Notes: generated from the sequence alone by a model not told the origin. A stretch of DNA of 39,849 bases from SIG603 sp964369225 (GCA_964369225.1 CAYJER010000017.1:1-39849); one strand, 5' to 3'; shown: positions 8,133-17,112, counted from the first letter of the stretch. Numbers and translations are program-made.

Positions 8133-9737
8133 ATGATTACAGTATCTAACGTGTCCCTAAACTTTAACGGAGATAATTTATTTTCTGATGTAAACCTACT
8201 TTTCACCTCAGGCAACTGCTATGGAATTATAGGTGCAAACGGAGCCGGTAAGTCAACTTTCCTTAGATTGCTATCTGGCGAGCTTGAAGTTTCAAGCGGT
8301 GATATCACAATCAAAGAGAAACTTCGTATGTCTGTTTTAAAACAAGACCACTTTGCCTATGAAGAATTAACAGTGCTTGACACTCTTATAGGTGGCAACG
8401 AGACTCTTTATAGCATTATGAAAGAAAAAGACGAGATATACATGAAAGAAGATTTCAGTGACGAGGACGGACTTAGAGCCTCAGAGCTTGAAGCCGAATT
8501 TGCAGAGCTAGGCGGCTGGGATGCTGAAACAGACTGCGCTAAGCTATTACAAGGCTTAGGTTTATCTCAAGATATGATGTACAACACAATGAGCATGCTA
8601 ACAGAGACAGAAAAAGTTAAGGTTTTGTTAGCTAGAGCCTTGTTTGGCACACCAGATATCATTTTACTTGACGAGCCTACCAACGGACTTGACGCTAAGG
8701 CGGTTGTATGGCTAGAAGATTTCTTGTCTGACTACATGGGTACTGTTATAGTTGTTTCCCATGATAGATATTTCCTTAACAATGTTTGTACTCACATTGT
8801 TGACATTGACTATTGCAAAGTTAAAATGTATATTGGTAACTATGACTTCTGGTATGAGTCAAGTAAACTTATACAAAAATTGTTGAAAGAGCAAAACAGA
8901 AAAGCAGAAGAGAAAATTAAAGAACTACAAAACTTTATTCAGCGTTTCTCTGCTAATAAGTCAAAATCAAGACAGGCTACTTCAAGAAAGAAACTTATAG
9001 ATAAAATCAGCGTAGACGAACTTCCAGCCTCTTCAAGACGTTATCCTTATGTTGGCTTCCAAATGGATAGAGAGCCTGGCAAAGATATTCTACAAGTTAA
9101 AGACATGTGCAAAACAATTGACGGTGTAGAAGTTTTAAAAGACGTTTCATTTATAATCAACAAGGGTGATAAAGTCGCTTTCTTAGCAGACAACGAGTTT
9201 GCTATATCTGCAATGTTTGAGATTTTAAGCGAGCAAACAGAGCCTGACAGCGGTAGCTTTAAATGGGGAATTTCAACTACTCAATCTTACTTCCCTAAAG
9301 ACAACACAGAATTTTTCGATGAGTGCAACGACAGCATAATCAAATGGTTAGAAAGATATTCAAAAGACACTACAGAGACTTACCTAAGAGGATTTTTAGG
9401 CAAGATGTTATTCTCTGGTGAAGATGTTTACAAGGCTGTAAAGGTTCTTTCTGGTGGCGAAAAAGTTCGTTGTATGCTTTCAAGAATGATGATGTACGGT
9501 AGCAATGTACTAATGCTAGACCAACCTACAAATCACCTTGATCTTGAGTCGATCACTGCTGTTAATGACGGTCTAATCGACTTTAAGGGTGTAGTTTTAT
9601 TCGCTTGTCACGACCATGAATTTATAGAGACAGTAGCTAATAGAATTATAGAAATTCTACCAGACGGCGGAATTATTGATAGATCTTGCACATATGACGA
9701 GTACCTAAAGCAAGTCAAGCAAGTAAATTTGGATTAA
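8133..9737 (+). CDS. ABC-F family ATPase, YkpA/YbiT type
   Basis: A 534-residue soluble protein with two tandem nucleotide-binding domains and no membrane part, as in ABC-F ribosome-associated ATPases. The overall sequence matches the YkpA/YbiT branch (KQDHFAYEELTVLDT, GNYDFWYESS, SRRYPYVGF). Domain 1 has a good Walker A (GANGAGKST, 34-42) and DEPTN (180-184), but its signature reads LTETE (156-160). Domain 2 has LADNEFAIS where Walker A should be (351-359), a good signature LSGGE (439-443), and LDQPTN with Gln at about 464 in place of the catalytic Glu. One composite site is thus intact and the other degenerate. RmuC follows three bases later. Confidence 0.93.
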   Translation: MITVSNVSLNFNGDNLFSDVNLLFTSGNCYGIIGANGAGKSTFLRLLSGELEVSSGDITIKEKLRMSVLKQDHFAYEELTVLDTLIGGNETLYSIMKEKDEIYMKEDFSDEDGLRASELEAEFAELGGWDAETDCAKLLQGLGLSQDMMYNTMSMLTETEKVKVLLARALFGTPDIILLDEPTNGLDAKAVVWLEDFLSDYMGTVIVVSHDRYFLNNVCTHIVDIDYCKVKMYIGNYDFWYESSKLIQKLLKEQNRKAEEKIKELQNFIQRFSANKSKSRQATSRKKLIDKISVDELPASSRRYPYVGFQMDREPGKDILQVKDMCKTIDGVEVLKDVSFIINKGDKVAFLADNEFAISAMFEILSEQTEPDSGSFKWGISTTQSYFPKDNTEFFDECNDSIIKWLERYSKDTTETYLRGFLGKMLFSGEDVYKAVKVLSGGEKVRCMLSRMMMYGSNVLMLDQPTNHLDLESITAVNDGLIDFKGVVLFACHDHEFIETVANRIIEILPDGGIIDRSCTYDEYLKQVKQVNLD

Positions 9738-9740
9738 GCC

Positions 9741-10991
9741 ATGGATTATGTTATTATAGCCTTATTACTTGTAGTCATTGCACTGCAAATAATTAAGATG
9801 ACACAAAAAAAAGACAATCAAGAATTTGATAGTCTAAAAAAAGAATTAAATGAAAATGTAGAAAGAACACAGAAATACACTGTGGACTTTTTGCAAAAGC
9901 AATTAGAGCTTCAAGCTACTGGACAAAACAACCTATTAAAACAAATCTCTGAAAATACACAGTCTTCTTTGGATACTCTAAGGAAGACTGTAAACGAAAA
10001 CTCTCAAGCCCAAGACAAACGCTTTGACACCTTCCAAAAATCTAATGAAACAAAACTTAACCAAATAAGAGACACATTAGAAACAAAGGTTTCAGAGCTT
10101 CAAACAAGCAACGAGAAAAAGCTAGAGCAAATGAGAGAAACTGTAGACGAAAAACTACAGAAAACTCTTGAAGACAGAATTAGCCAAAGCTTTAAGCTTG
10201 TTAGCGAAAGACTAGAGCAGGTTTATAAGTCTCTAGGTGAAATGCAGAAACTGGGCGAGGGTGTTACCGACCTAAAAAAAGTGCTTTCAAATGTAAAGAC
10301 AAGAGGTATTTTGGGTGAGGTTCAACTGGGTGCAATCTTAGAGCAAATATTAAATCAAGATCAATACGTGTCAAACGTAGCGACAAAAAAAGGCTCTAAC
10401 GATAGGGTTGAATTTGCTGTGAAACTTCCAGGAGAAGACGACGAGTTTGTTTATTTGCCTATAGATGCAAAATTCCCTATGGATGCCTACCAAAATTTGC
10501 TTGATGCCTATGACACAGGAGTGCAAACAGAGGTAGAGGCAAGTGCAAAAGTGCTAATGACTAGAATAAAATCATTCGCAAAAGACATAAGCACTAAGTA
10601 TTTAGATGTTCCTAACACCACCGATTTTGGAATAATGTTCTTGCCAATTGAAGGCTTATACGCCGAGGTTGTAAGACGTGGAATGATAGAAATTTTGCAA
10701 AAAGAAAAAATTATAATAGCAGGACCTACAACTATGTCCGCACTACTTAACAGCCTACAAATGGGCTTTAAAACGCTTGCGATACAAAAAAGATCGGGCG
10801 AGGTTTGGGCAGTACTCGAGGGCGTTAAACAGGAGTTCTCAAAATTTGGCGATGCCTTAACAAAAACTCAACAAAGAATGAGACAAGCCTCTGACGAACT
10901 TGATAAGCTTGTAACAACAAGAACCAACGCAATAAATAGAAAGCTTAGAGACGTTTCAACTATAGAAATTAGTGAAAACATTGAAGAGTGA
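9741..10991 (+). CDS. rmuC: RmuC-family protein
   Basis: A 416-residue protein. An N-terminal membrane anchor (IIALLLVVIALQII, residues 5-18) is followed by a long coiled coil rich in Gln, Glu, Lys and Asn (about 25-165). The RmuC nuclease-like domain comes next: GILGEVQLGAILEQIL, NDRVEFAVKLPG, YLPIDAKFPMDAYQNLLDAY. GIMFLPIEGLYAEV and GPTTMSALLNSLQMGF close it. RmuC restrains certain DNA rearrangements, but its biochemistry is poorly known. Only three bases separate it from the ABC-F stop, so the two are probably one transcript. No classical terminator follows; a repeat element does. Confidence 0.93.
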   Translation: MDYVIIALLLVVIALQIIKMTQKKDNQEFDSLKKELNENVERTQKYTVDFLQKQLELQATGQNNLLKQISENTQSSLDTLRKTVNENSQAQDKRFDTFQKSNETKLNQIRDTLETKVSELQTSNEKKLEQMRETVDEKLQKTLEDRISQSFKLVSERLEQVYKSLGEMQKLGEGVTDLKKVLSNVKTRGILGEVQLGAILEQILNQDQYVSNVATKKGSNDRVEFAVKLPGEDDEFVYLPIDAKFPMDAYQNLLDAYDTGVQTEVEASAKVLMTRIKSFAKDISTKYLDVPNTTDFGIMFLPIEGLYAEVVRRGMIEILQKEKIIIAGPTTMSALLNSLQMGFKTLAIQKRSGEVWAVLEGVKQEFSKFGDALTKTQQRMRQASDELDKLVTTRTNAINRKLRDVSTIEISENIEE

Positions 10992-11009
10992 TTTTGTTTA
11001 TTAATTTTA

Positions 11010-11258
11010 AGTGAGGGTCTGGGTGCAGACGTGTTGATTATAAAATTATGCCAAGTAGGGCAAGGGCTCTGCTCTTGCCTAAAACTAGGACTTTTAACTA
11101 ACTTTCGGTAAGAGCAGAGCCCTTGCCCTACATCAAATTGTGCGTTTTAACGAATTAGATTTAATTCAAAAATCGTAAGTGGCAAGTCTGCACGCAGACC
11201 CTCCCCTACAATTAAGAATTAAGTTTTCTTTAATTCCCAGCTATCCAGATCCGCCCCT
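11010..11258. repeat. TGTAGGG-type element, copy E, with a different core
   Basis: Here the core is GGCAAGGGCTCTGCTCTTGCC instead of GGCGGATATTATCCGCC, but the architecture is the same. Left arm about 11053-11079, right arm about 11107-11132 (ending CTTGCCCTACA). Outer flanks are GAGGGTCTGGGTGCAGACGT and GTCTGCACGCAGACCCTCCC. A fragment, CCGCCCCTACATG, at about 11250 is left from another unit. Confidence 0.85.
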
Positions 11259-11291
11259 ACATGACTGAATTTAAAAATAATTGCAACAAAA

Positions 11292-11337
11292 ATAGCTCAA
11301 AGCTTAAAATCAAAAATGATTGACAGCTTTGAGCTAT
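11292..11337 (-). terminator. Terminator of the isomerase/oxidoreductase operon
   Basis: A perfect 13-bp stem (ATAGCTCAAAGCT at 11292-11304 with its complement at 11325-11337) is followed on the minus strand by TTTTTG. The stop of the minus-strand oxidoreductase is 18 bases upstream. The loop holds a second small stem. Confidence 0.85.
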
Positions 11338-11354
11338 AACTATTTGCTTTTAAT

Positions 11355-12419
11355 TTATATTATAACTTCATGCCCTGTTTCGGCTGACTTGTAAATAGCA
11401 TCTAAAATCTTCATTATCATAACACCATCACAAGCAGGTGCTTTACACTCTGTCTTGTTTACAACACAGTCTACAAAGTGGTTGATTTCATTTTGGAATA
11501 AACCTTGAAAACTTAAGGCTGTTTCGGTGTCAAAATCAGTATTAACCATATATCCGTTAAGATCTGAATATATTTCAAGCTCTGGCGAAAGTTTAGCACC
11601 AGCCTTTGTTCCAAAAAACTCAATTATGCCTGTTGGCTCTTTAATGTTTAAAGAGAATGCTGTTTCTACAGAAACCACAGCACCATTATCATATCTTATC
11701 ATCGCTGTAGCTAGGTCTTCAACATCAAAAATATCATTTTCATCACTAGATACTGAAACATAAGCCTTTTTAGTCTCTTTTAAATTTGGGCGATTAGCCA
11801 ATTTATGAAAAGTAGCTCCATAGACAGAAACAGGTCTAGGGTTACCCAGCACATATCTTGTAAAATCGATTATATGAACACCTAAATCTATTAGAGGTCC
11901 ACCACAAGAACGTGATTTATCGCCAAACCAACCACCAGGACTTCCATTTCTTCTTAAATATGTAGCCTTAGAGTAGTAAAGATCTCCAAAATAATCATTG
12001 TCTATAAAGTCTTTTAATATTACGCAATCGTTTCCAAATCTTCTAACAAAACCAATCATTAAGAGTTTATTGTTTTTGTTTGCAGCTTCAATCATTTTTT
12101 CAGCTTCTAACGCTGAGCCAGCCATAGGCTTTTCACAAATAACATCACATCCGGCATTTAATGCAGATATGCTGCATTCGGCATGAGAATTATTCCATGT
12201 ACAAACGCTTACAGCGTCTATTTCAGGCAAGTCTGAAAACATTTTATCTCTGTCGGTGTATAGCCTTGTTATTCCAAATTTTTCACCCATAAATTCTAAT
12301 TGCTTTTCGTTGATATCACAAAAGGCATACAACTCTACAGCCTCATTTTTTAAATATGAATTAATATGCTCATGAGCTATAGAACCTACTCCTATTATTG
12401 CTACTTTAATTTTATTCAT
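11355..12419 (-). CDS. Gfo/Idh/MocA family oxidoreductase
   Basis: A 354-residue NAD(P)-dependent dehydrogenase of the sugar/inositol oxidoreductase superfamily. An N-terminal Rossmann fold (VAIIGVGSIAHEHINSY) precedes the conserved CEKPMA motif (Lys is catalytic in the family). A C-terminal substrate domain follows, with GGPLIDLGVHIIDFTRYVLG containing the usual Asp and His. It lies nine bases after a sugar isomerase/epimerase gene on the same strand, so the two very likely act on the same sugar or polyol. The substrate cannot be told from sequence. Confidence 0.92.
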   Translation of the reverse strand: MNKIKVAIIGVGSIAHEHINSYLKNEAVELYAFCDINEKQLEFMGEKFGITRLYTDRDKMFSDLPEIDAVSVCTWNNSHAECSISALNAGCDVICEKPMAGSALEAEKMIEAANKNNKLLMIGFVRRFGNDCVILKDFIDNDYFGDLYYSKATYLRRNGSPGGWFGDKSRSCGGPLIDLGVHIIDFTRYVLGNPRPVSVYGATFHKLANRPNLKETKKAYVSVSSDENDIFDVEDLATAMIRYDNGAVVSVETAFSLNIKEPTGIIEFFGTKAGAKLSPELEIYSDLNGYMVNTDFDTETALSFQGLFQNEINHFVDCVVNKTECKAPACDGVMIMKILDAIYKSAETGHEVII

Positions 12420-12428
12420 CTTAAGTTT

Positions 12429-13277
12429 TCAACCTTTCATGATTATATTGTTTAAATAGTTTACAGCTGTTTCAATATCTTTTTGCGGATTCTCCCCTAC
12501 TTCTCTTTCTATTGTTAAAAATCCTTTATAACCTATTTCATCTAAAGCCTTTAGGTAATTAACAAAATCTACATTTCCCTCACCCAATGGCATCTCTGTA
12601 AAAGATCTACTTCCTAACATTTCTGATTCAACCAGACCATAAACTTCATCAGGCCTTCTATAAAAATGTCTTACACCATCTTTAGCATGAGTGTGGACTA
12701 TATAATCTTTTAAAATATGCACAGCCTTAACAGGGTCGTCACCTGTCACCATAACAAAGTTGGCAGGATCTAGGTTTACAGCAACACCTTTTGAATTTAG
12801 ACTATCTAAAAACTCTTTAAGAGTTATAGCGTCCTCTGGACCTGTCTCAACCGCAAAATGAGCGTTTAGGCTGTCTGCATATTCGGCTAAAGAGGCACAA
12901 GCTTCCTGCATTATTTTGTATCTATCATGGTTTTTATCGCTAGGAATAACACCAATATGAGTTGTAACAATGTTTGTTCCAAGCTCTTTTGCAAGATACA
13001 GAACTTTCTTTGATTTTTCAACTAGTTTAGCATTGTCTTCTATTTTATGAAAACCTTTGCCAAAATCACCACAAAGAGCAGATATTATAAGCCCATTGTC
13101 TTCTAACATTTTTAAAAATTCAGATTTTTTAGTAGTTGTCATATTATCTGGGGTTATCTCGCCCCTAGTAGCGAAAACCTGTATGCCTTTAGCTCCTAAA
13201 TTTGCCGCCATTTTTATAGACTCTGGAACAGGTTTTCTAAATGATTCTAGCATTACACCTATTGGAAAATTATACAT
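12429..13277 (-). CDS. Sugar phosphate isomerase/epimerase (AP endonuclease 2-like TIM barrel)
   Basis: A 282-residue xylose isomerase-like TIM barrel. Conserved metal-site segments are visible: IVTTHIGVIP, AVETGPEDA (Glu ligand), GVAVNLDPANFVM (Asp), DYIVHTHAKDGVRH (His/Asp), and the final Glu in GFLTIEREVG. These enzymes isomerise, epimerise or dehydrate keto-sugars and inositol derivatives. ATG at 13277 sits behind AAGGAGAAG. It is the first gene of a two-gene operon with the Gfo/Idh/MocA protein. The specific substrate is unknown. Confidence 0.9.
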   Translation of the reverse strand: MYNFPIGVMLESFRKPVPESIKMAANLGAKGIQVFATRGEITPDNMTTTKKSEFLKMLEDNGLIISALCGDFGKGFHKIEDNAKLVEKSKKVLYLAKELGTNIVTTHIGVIPSDKNHDRYKIMQEACASLAEYADSLNAHFAVETGPEDAITLKEFLDSLNSKGVAVNLDPANFVMVTGDDPVKAVHILKDYIVHTHAKDGVRHFYRRPDEVYGLVESEMLGSRSFTEMPLGEGNVDFVNYLKALDEIGYKGFLTIEREVGENPQKDIETAVNYLNNIIMKG

Positions 13278-13365
13278 TTTAACTTCTCCTTAAAATATTT
13301 TATTTATTGTAACATATCAATAAATAAAAGTAAATCATAAATTGTTTTAATCTCAACTTTTTTGC

Positions 13366-13902
13366 TTAAAAATCTAACTCTTTATGTTCTAATGATATTG
13401 TCCCACAAAAATTATCTCTTTCAACCACCGTTAAAATTATGTCTCCGATTTTCTTTTGATAAAATTTAATGTTTGGGTGTAATTCTAAAGCGTTTTCAAT
13501 GTTTACATTTTTGAAAGAATACCTAAAGCCAGAGCCTATCATTTTTGTATATGCTTCTTTAAATGTCCAAAACCTTATGAATTGTTCATCTGGTTTTTGG
13601 GCATTTTCAATTTTAATTATTTCTGCTTCACTGCAAACTCTTTTGATTACTGCTGGGCTTACACGCTTAATATTTTGTGCATCTATACCAACATCTTTGC
13701 CTAAAACGCATGCAACAAACCCCCTTGTGTGACTTATGTTAAAATCAAGGGGGAATTTTTTTATATATGGCTTTCCGTGTTCTGTCTTTGAAATAATATA
13801 ATCTTCGATATTATATCCATTTTGTTTAAGCGCATAAGCTAAAAGCTTTTTTGCCGTCTGTTTTTCTTCTCCTATAGGAGAATTTGAATAAAAAATTTGC
13901 AT
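13366..13902 (-). CDS. 4'-phosphopantetheinyl transferase, Sfp type
   Basis: Transfers 4'-phosphopantetheine from CoA to carrier-protein serines. The protein is short (178 residues; classic Sfp is about 220) because the N-terminal region is trimmed. Core motifs are present: FNISHTRGFVACVLG, the Mg site GIDAQNIKR (equivalent to GIDIE), and FWTFKEAYTKMIGSGF (the WxxKEA motif). Its ATG overlaps the hisF stop by one base (TAATG). No PKS or NRPS is nearby, so the target could be the fatty-acid acyl carrier protein or a system elsewhere. Confidence 0.88.
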   Translation of the reverse strand: MQIFYSNSPIGEEKQTAKKLLAYALKQNGYNIEDYIISKTEHGKPYIKKFPLDFNISHTRGFVACVLGKDVGIDAQNIKRVSPAVIKRVCSEAEIIKIENAQKPDEQFIRFWTFKEAYTKMIGSGFRYSFKNVNIENALELHPNIKFYQKKIGDIILTVVERDNFCGTISLEHKELDF

Positions 13903-14660
13903 TATCTTCTAACCGAAACACCTTTAGAATCAAGGTAGTCTTTTAAATCAGGAATTTCAATTTCTTTAAAGTGGAAAAGTGATGCCGCTAAAACTGCGTC
14001 CGCCTTCCCCTGTGTAAAAGCATCATGGAAATGCTCTAATTTTCCAGCTCCACCAGAGGCAATAACAGGAATTCCAACATTTTCAGAAATTTTTCTTGTA
14101 ATGTCTAGGTCGTAACCAGCCTTTGTTCCGTCACAATCCATGCTAGTTAGCAAAATTTCGCCAGCACCTAATCTCTCTGCCTCTATCGCCCATTCAACTG
14201 CATCCATTCCTGTGTCAATTCTTCCGCCGTGCAAATAGGCTGTCCAATTTCCTTTATCTTGCTTCTTAACATCCATTGCAACAACAACGCATTGACTACC
14301 AAATTTATAGGCTGCCTCGCTGATTAAATTAGGAGTTTTTATAGCCTGTGAATTAATAGAAACTTTGTCGGCTCCTGCCCTTAGTATCTCTGTGAAATCA
14401 TCAACAGTTCTAATTCCGCCGCCAACTGTAAACGGAATAAATATATTTTCGGCTACTTGTCTTACAACATCAATAATTATGCTTCTAGCATCGCTAGAGG
14501 CTGTAATGTCAAGAAGTGTAAGCTCGTCTGCCATTTGTTTGTCGTATGCAATAGCTGCCTCTATAGGGTCGCCAGCGTCTCGTAAGCCAACAAAATTTGT
14601 ACCCTTAACAACTCTTCCGTCTTTAATATCAAGACAAGGTATAATTCTTTTTGCGTACAT
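13902..14660 (-). CDS. hisF: Imidazole glycerol phosphate synthase, cyclase subunit
   Basis: A 252-residue TIM barrel that uses ammonia from HisH to form imidazole glycerol phosphate and AICAR in histidine synthesis. The catalytic Asp residues lie in IPCLDIKDGRVVKG (about residue 11) and TSMDCDGTKAG (about 130). Phosphate-binding segments FTVGGGIRTVDD and VIASGGAGKLEH are also intact. Its start overlaps the hisH stop (TAATG), typical coupling for this heterodimer. Unusually, the rest of the his operon is absent and a phosphopantetheinyl transferase follows. Confidence 0.97.
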   Translation of the reverse strand: MYAKRIIPCLDIKDGRVVKGTNFVGLRDAGDPIEAAIAYDKQMADELTLLDITASSDARSIIIDVVRQVAENIFIPFTVGGGIRTVDDFTEILRAGADKVSINSQAIKTPNLISEAAYKFGSQCVVVAMDVKKQDKGNWTAYLHGGRIDTGMDAVEWAIEAERLGAGEILLTSMDCDGTKAGYDLDITRKISENVGIPVIASGGAGKLEHFHDAFTQGKADAVLAASLFHFKEIEIPDLKDYLDSKGVSVRR

Positions 14661-15271
14661 TATAGATCCGCCTTTCTTGCAAAATTCTTAAGTAATTGTA
14701 GTCCTATTTTACCGCTTTTTTCTGGGTGGAACTGACAAGCAGTTACATTTTCTTTTTCTACAGCAGCGTCAATATCTACGGCGTAATGAGTTCTTGCTAT
14801 TACTATGTCCTCTTCTGCCTTTAGGTAGTATGAGTGAACAAAATAAACATAGGAATTTTCTTCTATGCCCTCAAAAATCATGCCTTTATTGTTATATTTA
14901 AGGCTGTTCCAACCCATATGTGGAACTTTAAGATCGTCTATTTTAGGAATTTTAATTATTTTACCTTTTAGAATAGAAAGACCCTCTACACCAGGACTTT
15001 CCTCACTGCTTTCAAACAAAAGTTGAAGACCTAAGCAAATACCTAGAAAAGGCTTGCCTGAATTAATGTATTCTTTTATAGGAGCAACTAAATTTCTTTG
15101 CTCAATATTTTGCATAGCATCGCCAAAAGAGCCAACCCCCGGTAAAACAAGAGCCTTAGCTGTTAAAATTTCTTGAGGGTCGCTAGTAACCTTTGCCTCG
15201 TATCCTAAAAATTCAAATGCCTTGGTAACGCTTGCTATGTTACCAGCACCGTAGTCTATTATTGTAATCAT
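14660..15271 (-). CDS. hisH: Imidazole glycerol phosphate synthase, glutaminase subunit
   Basis: A 203-residue class I glutamine amidotransferase that supplies ammonia to HisF. The catalytic triad is visible: Cys in FLGICLGLQLLFE, and His/Glu in CQFHPEKSG. VLPGVGSFGDAM and PHMGWNSL are HisH-specific segments. ATG at 15271 is preceded by a GAAAGGAA site. First gene of the overlapping hisH-hisF-transferase set; a repeat element (15321-15480) lies directly upstream where the promoter would be expected. Confidence 0.97.
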   Translation of the reverse strand: MITIIDYGAGNIASVTKAFEFLGYEAKVTSDPQEILTAKALVLPGVGSFGDAMQNIEQRNLVAPIKEYINSGKPFLGICLGLQLLFESSEESPGVEGLSILKGKIIKIPKIDDLKVPHMGWNSLKYNNKGMIFEGIEENSYVYFVHSYYLKAEEDIVIARTHYAVDIDAAVEKENVTACQFHPEKSGKIGLQLLKNFARKADL

Positions 15272-15320
15272 AAAATTCCTTTCTGTTTTTTGTTTATTTT
15301 GTAAGCTACCTTAATGCTTG

Positions 15321-15480
15321 ATTGTAGGGGAGGGTTCTCCGTTTCGTGGCAAGTTAGCTAAAACCACTAATTTTTTCGGGACGGAAAACCCGCCCCCTAC
15401 ATAATTTGTGCGGTTTACCGAATATGATTTAACCACAAATTATCACCAAACCCTCGGACAACCACAGGTCGCCCCTACAT
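15321..15480. repeat. TGTAGGG-type composite, copy F
   Basis: Begins ATTGTAGGGGAGGG at 15321. It contains a half unit with core GGGACGGAAAACCCGCCCC (about 15378-15396) ending CCTACATAATTTGTGCGG. It ends with GGTCGCCCCTACAT near 15480, a third arm type also seen around 23493. The remaining gap (15481-15578) has no convincing gene; a 75-codon plus-strand frame across it is repeat-derived. Confidence 0.8.
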
Positions 15481-15578
15481 TTTTACGTTTAATAAAACAA
15501 GAGATAATTCGGACGCAGGCGATAATCTACAAATTAGCAATATCTAGGTGTGCGAATTGCCCGTCGGGGCTACCCGAC

Positions 15579-16097
15579 TTAACGCTTGAATATATTTGTA
15601 ATTTTCTCGTATATATCTGTGTTGTGTTTTTCTGATATTTTTTTAAAAGAGACCAACCATTCAGGTTTAATTTCTTCAAGTATTGCCTGTGGACATCTAT
15701 AATCACTAAGAGGTTTTTGCTTTTTTAATTCTTCTATCCTCTTTGTATGCACAGACTGCTTAAGTTCAGAGCTTTCTTGTGCGCTCACACTCTTATAGTT
15801 TAGTGGGTTTGTAAACTGCAAACCATACATGAAGTCTGCCCATACAGAAAATTCTGTAAGTTTTATCTGGTTTTCAGGTACTTCAAGTTCAAGCCTAAAT
15901 GAATTTGAAACTCTGCCTGAACTAATTTGTTTTCTGCCCTTAACCACTGTGAATATAGGGCATTTACACGAAAGATTTAATATATCAATTAAAGCTCCGT
16001 ATTCTTTTTTAAATGAAATACTAGGTTTCGCCATGTATATCTGATTTTTCTTTAAAATTTTTAGTACTGCTTCTGACTGATAAGTCAATAGTCTCAT
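15579..16097 (-). CDS. Uncharacterised protein, possibly DUF3841-related
   Basis: About 172 residues from the ATG at 16097 (MRLLTYQSEAVLKIL). The longer frame from 16127 would begin with residues encoded by the start-linked leader element and is probably not used. It shows QSEAVLKILKKNQIYMAKPS, CKCPIFTVVKG and LELEVPENQIKLTEFSVWAD. The last has a VPxxxxxLTxFxxW look reminiscent of DUF3841 proteins, but this is a weak match made from memory. The C-terminal half is basic. It lies 75 bases from the ADP-ribosylglycohydrolase on the same strand, so a link to NAD or ADP-ribose chemistry is possible but unproven. Confidence 0.65.
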   Translation of the reverse strand: MRLLTYQSEAVLKILKKNQIYMAKPSISFKKEYGALIDILNLSCKCPIFTVVKGRKQISSGRVSNSFRLELEVPENQIKLTEFSVWADFMYGLQFTNPLNYKSVSAQESSELKQSVHTKRIEELKKQKPLSDYRCPQAILEEIKPEWLVSFKKISEKHNTDIYEKITNIFKR

Positions 16098-16170
16098 TCT
16101 TATGACCATGTCATTTTTGTCGCACAAAATACGATAAAATTAAGGATTGTTCCTCTTGACTGTCCTTTCC
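16098..16170 (-). promoter_or_regulatory. Start-linked leader element, copy 2
   Basis: On the minus strand it runs from GGAAAGGACAGTCAAGAGGA through TTTTGTGCGACAAAA to ATGACATGGTCAT, two bases before the start codon of the 15579-16097 gene. The last palindrome opens a four-codon frame (MTWS) that stops two bases before the gene's ATG. Confidence 0.75.
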
Positions 16171-16172
16171 TA

Positions 16173-16991
16173 TTAAATTCTCATGATTATCTCCTGTTTT
16201 GTGTAATCGCATGTCGCCCATTCAAACAGGTACTTGTCAAACTCTCCTCTTTCGTTTGGCATGACTAAATATTTTTTAAGTAATTTCAATTCATCCATGC
16301 CTGTCTTGCCATAATATGCTTCTGCTATGCTTCCTGCTATACACGCTACTGTATCTGTATCGCATTTAATTCTAAATACATTTCTTATACAACTTTCCCA
16401 ATCCTCGCTGTCTAAAAAACATCTAATTGCAAGTGGCATTGTGCCGTCGGCAGTTGGGTCAAACTTAGCATTTAACCTAAACGCCACTAGTGGCTTAACA
16501 ACTGTGTAATCATATTCTTTTCTAAGATATCTTATTATTTCTTTTTTATCATAGCCTTTTCTTGCTAGAAAAATCATTCCAGCAGTTGCCCTAGCAGCCA
16601 TAAGTCCCCTTTTATGGCTATGAGTACATTCAGAACTAAGCCACGCTTGCTTATGTACTTCTTCTAGGCTATTAAAGTACTCACCTACAAAACTAACTCT
16701 CATCGCAGAACCGTTTCCAAAACTACCATAGCCTTTTTGCGACCCTGTGTCTAGCCATTTTAGAAACATCGTTCCGTATCCTGCTCGGCGATACTTTTTG
16801 CCAAAGATGTTGTATGCCTTGGCATAAGGTACCTTATTAAGCACTGCATATTTTGTGGCTACAGTAAGTACCGTATCATCTGTAAACCTACATCCAGCTT
16901 GAAAAAGTGCTTCATTTTTCCAATCAAAGCCATCTGGCCTTGAAAACTCTATTCTTGAGCCTGCAATATCTCCTAATATTGCTCCATACAT
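16173..16991 (-). CDS. ADP-ribosylglycohydrolase family protein
   Basis: Start placed at ATG 16991 because GGAGAGAAGG lies eight bases before it; the frame extends upstream to 17027 without a good site. The 272-residue all-helical protein has the family's two metal-binding clusters. These are FTDDTVLTVATKYA near the N-terminus and CDTDTVACIAGSIAEAYYG near the C-terminus. MYGAILGDIAGSRIEF and SFGNGSAMRVSFVG are typical. Members remove ADP-ribose from proteins or small molecules, or reverse dinitrogenase reductase modification; no nif context is present. The 15579 gene follows it on the same strand. Confidence 0.93.
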   Translation of the reverse strand: MYGAILGDIAGSRIEFSRPDGFDWKNEALFQAGCRFTDDTVLTVATKYAVLNKVPYAKAYNIFGKKYRRAGYGTMFLKWLDTGSQKGYGSFGNGSAMRVSFVGEYFNSLEEVHKQAWLSSECTHSHKRGLMAARATAGMIFLARKGYDKKEIIRYLRKEYDYTVVKPLVAFRLNAKFDPTADGTMPLAIRCFLDSEDWESCIRNVFRIKCDTDTVACIAGSIAEAYYGKTGMDELKLLKKYLVMPNERGEFDKYLFEWATCDYTKQEIIMRI

Positions 16992-17059
16992 TTCAATAAC
17001 CTTCTCTCCTATAAACTTTAACAACATATAGTTTAATTATAACATTTATTAGTATTTAT

Positions 17060-17112
17060 ATCAAGATATTTTTCAAAAACATCTTGATTTTATTTAAATT
17101 AAAGATTATAAT
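17060..17112 (+). promoter_or_regulatory. SigA promoter overlapped by an inverted repeat
   Basis: TTGATT at 17084-17089 and TATAAT at 17107-17112 with a 17-base spacer form a strong promoter for the isomerase at 17138. A perfect 8-bp inverted repeat, ATCAAGAT (17060-17067) and ATCTTGAT (17081-17088), overlaps the -35 box. It may be an operator for a carbohydrate regulator, or part of the divergent control of 16991. Confidence 0.7.

Noticed and set aside
15408..15635. 75-codon plus-strand frame near hisH
   Set aside because: Covers repeat sequence and the complement of the 15579 gene; no ribosome binding site.
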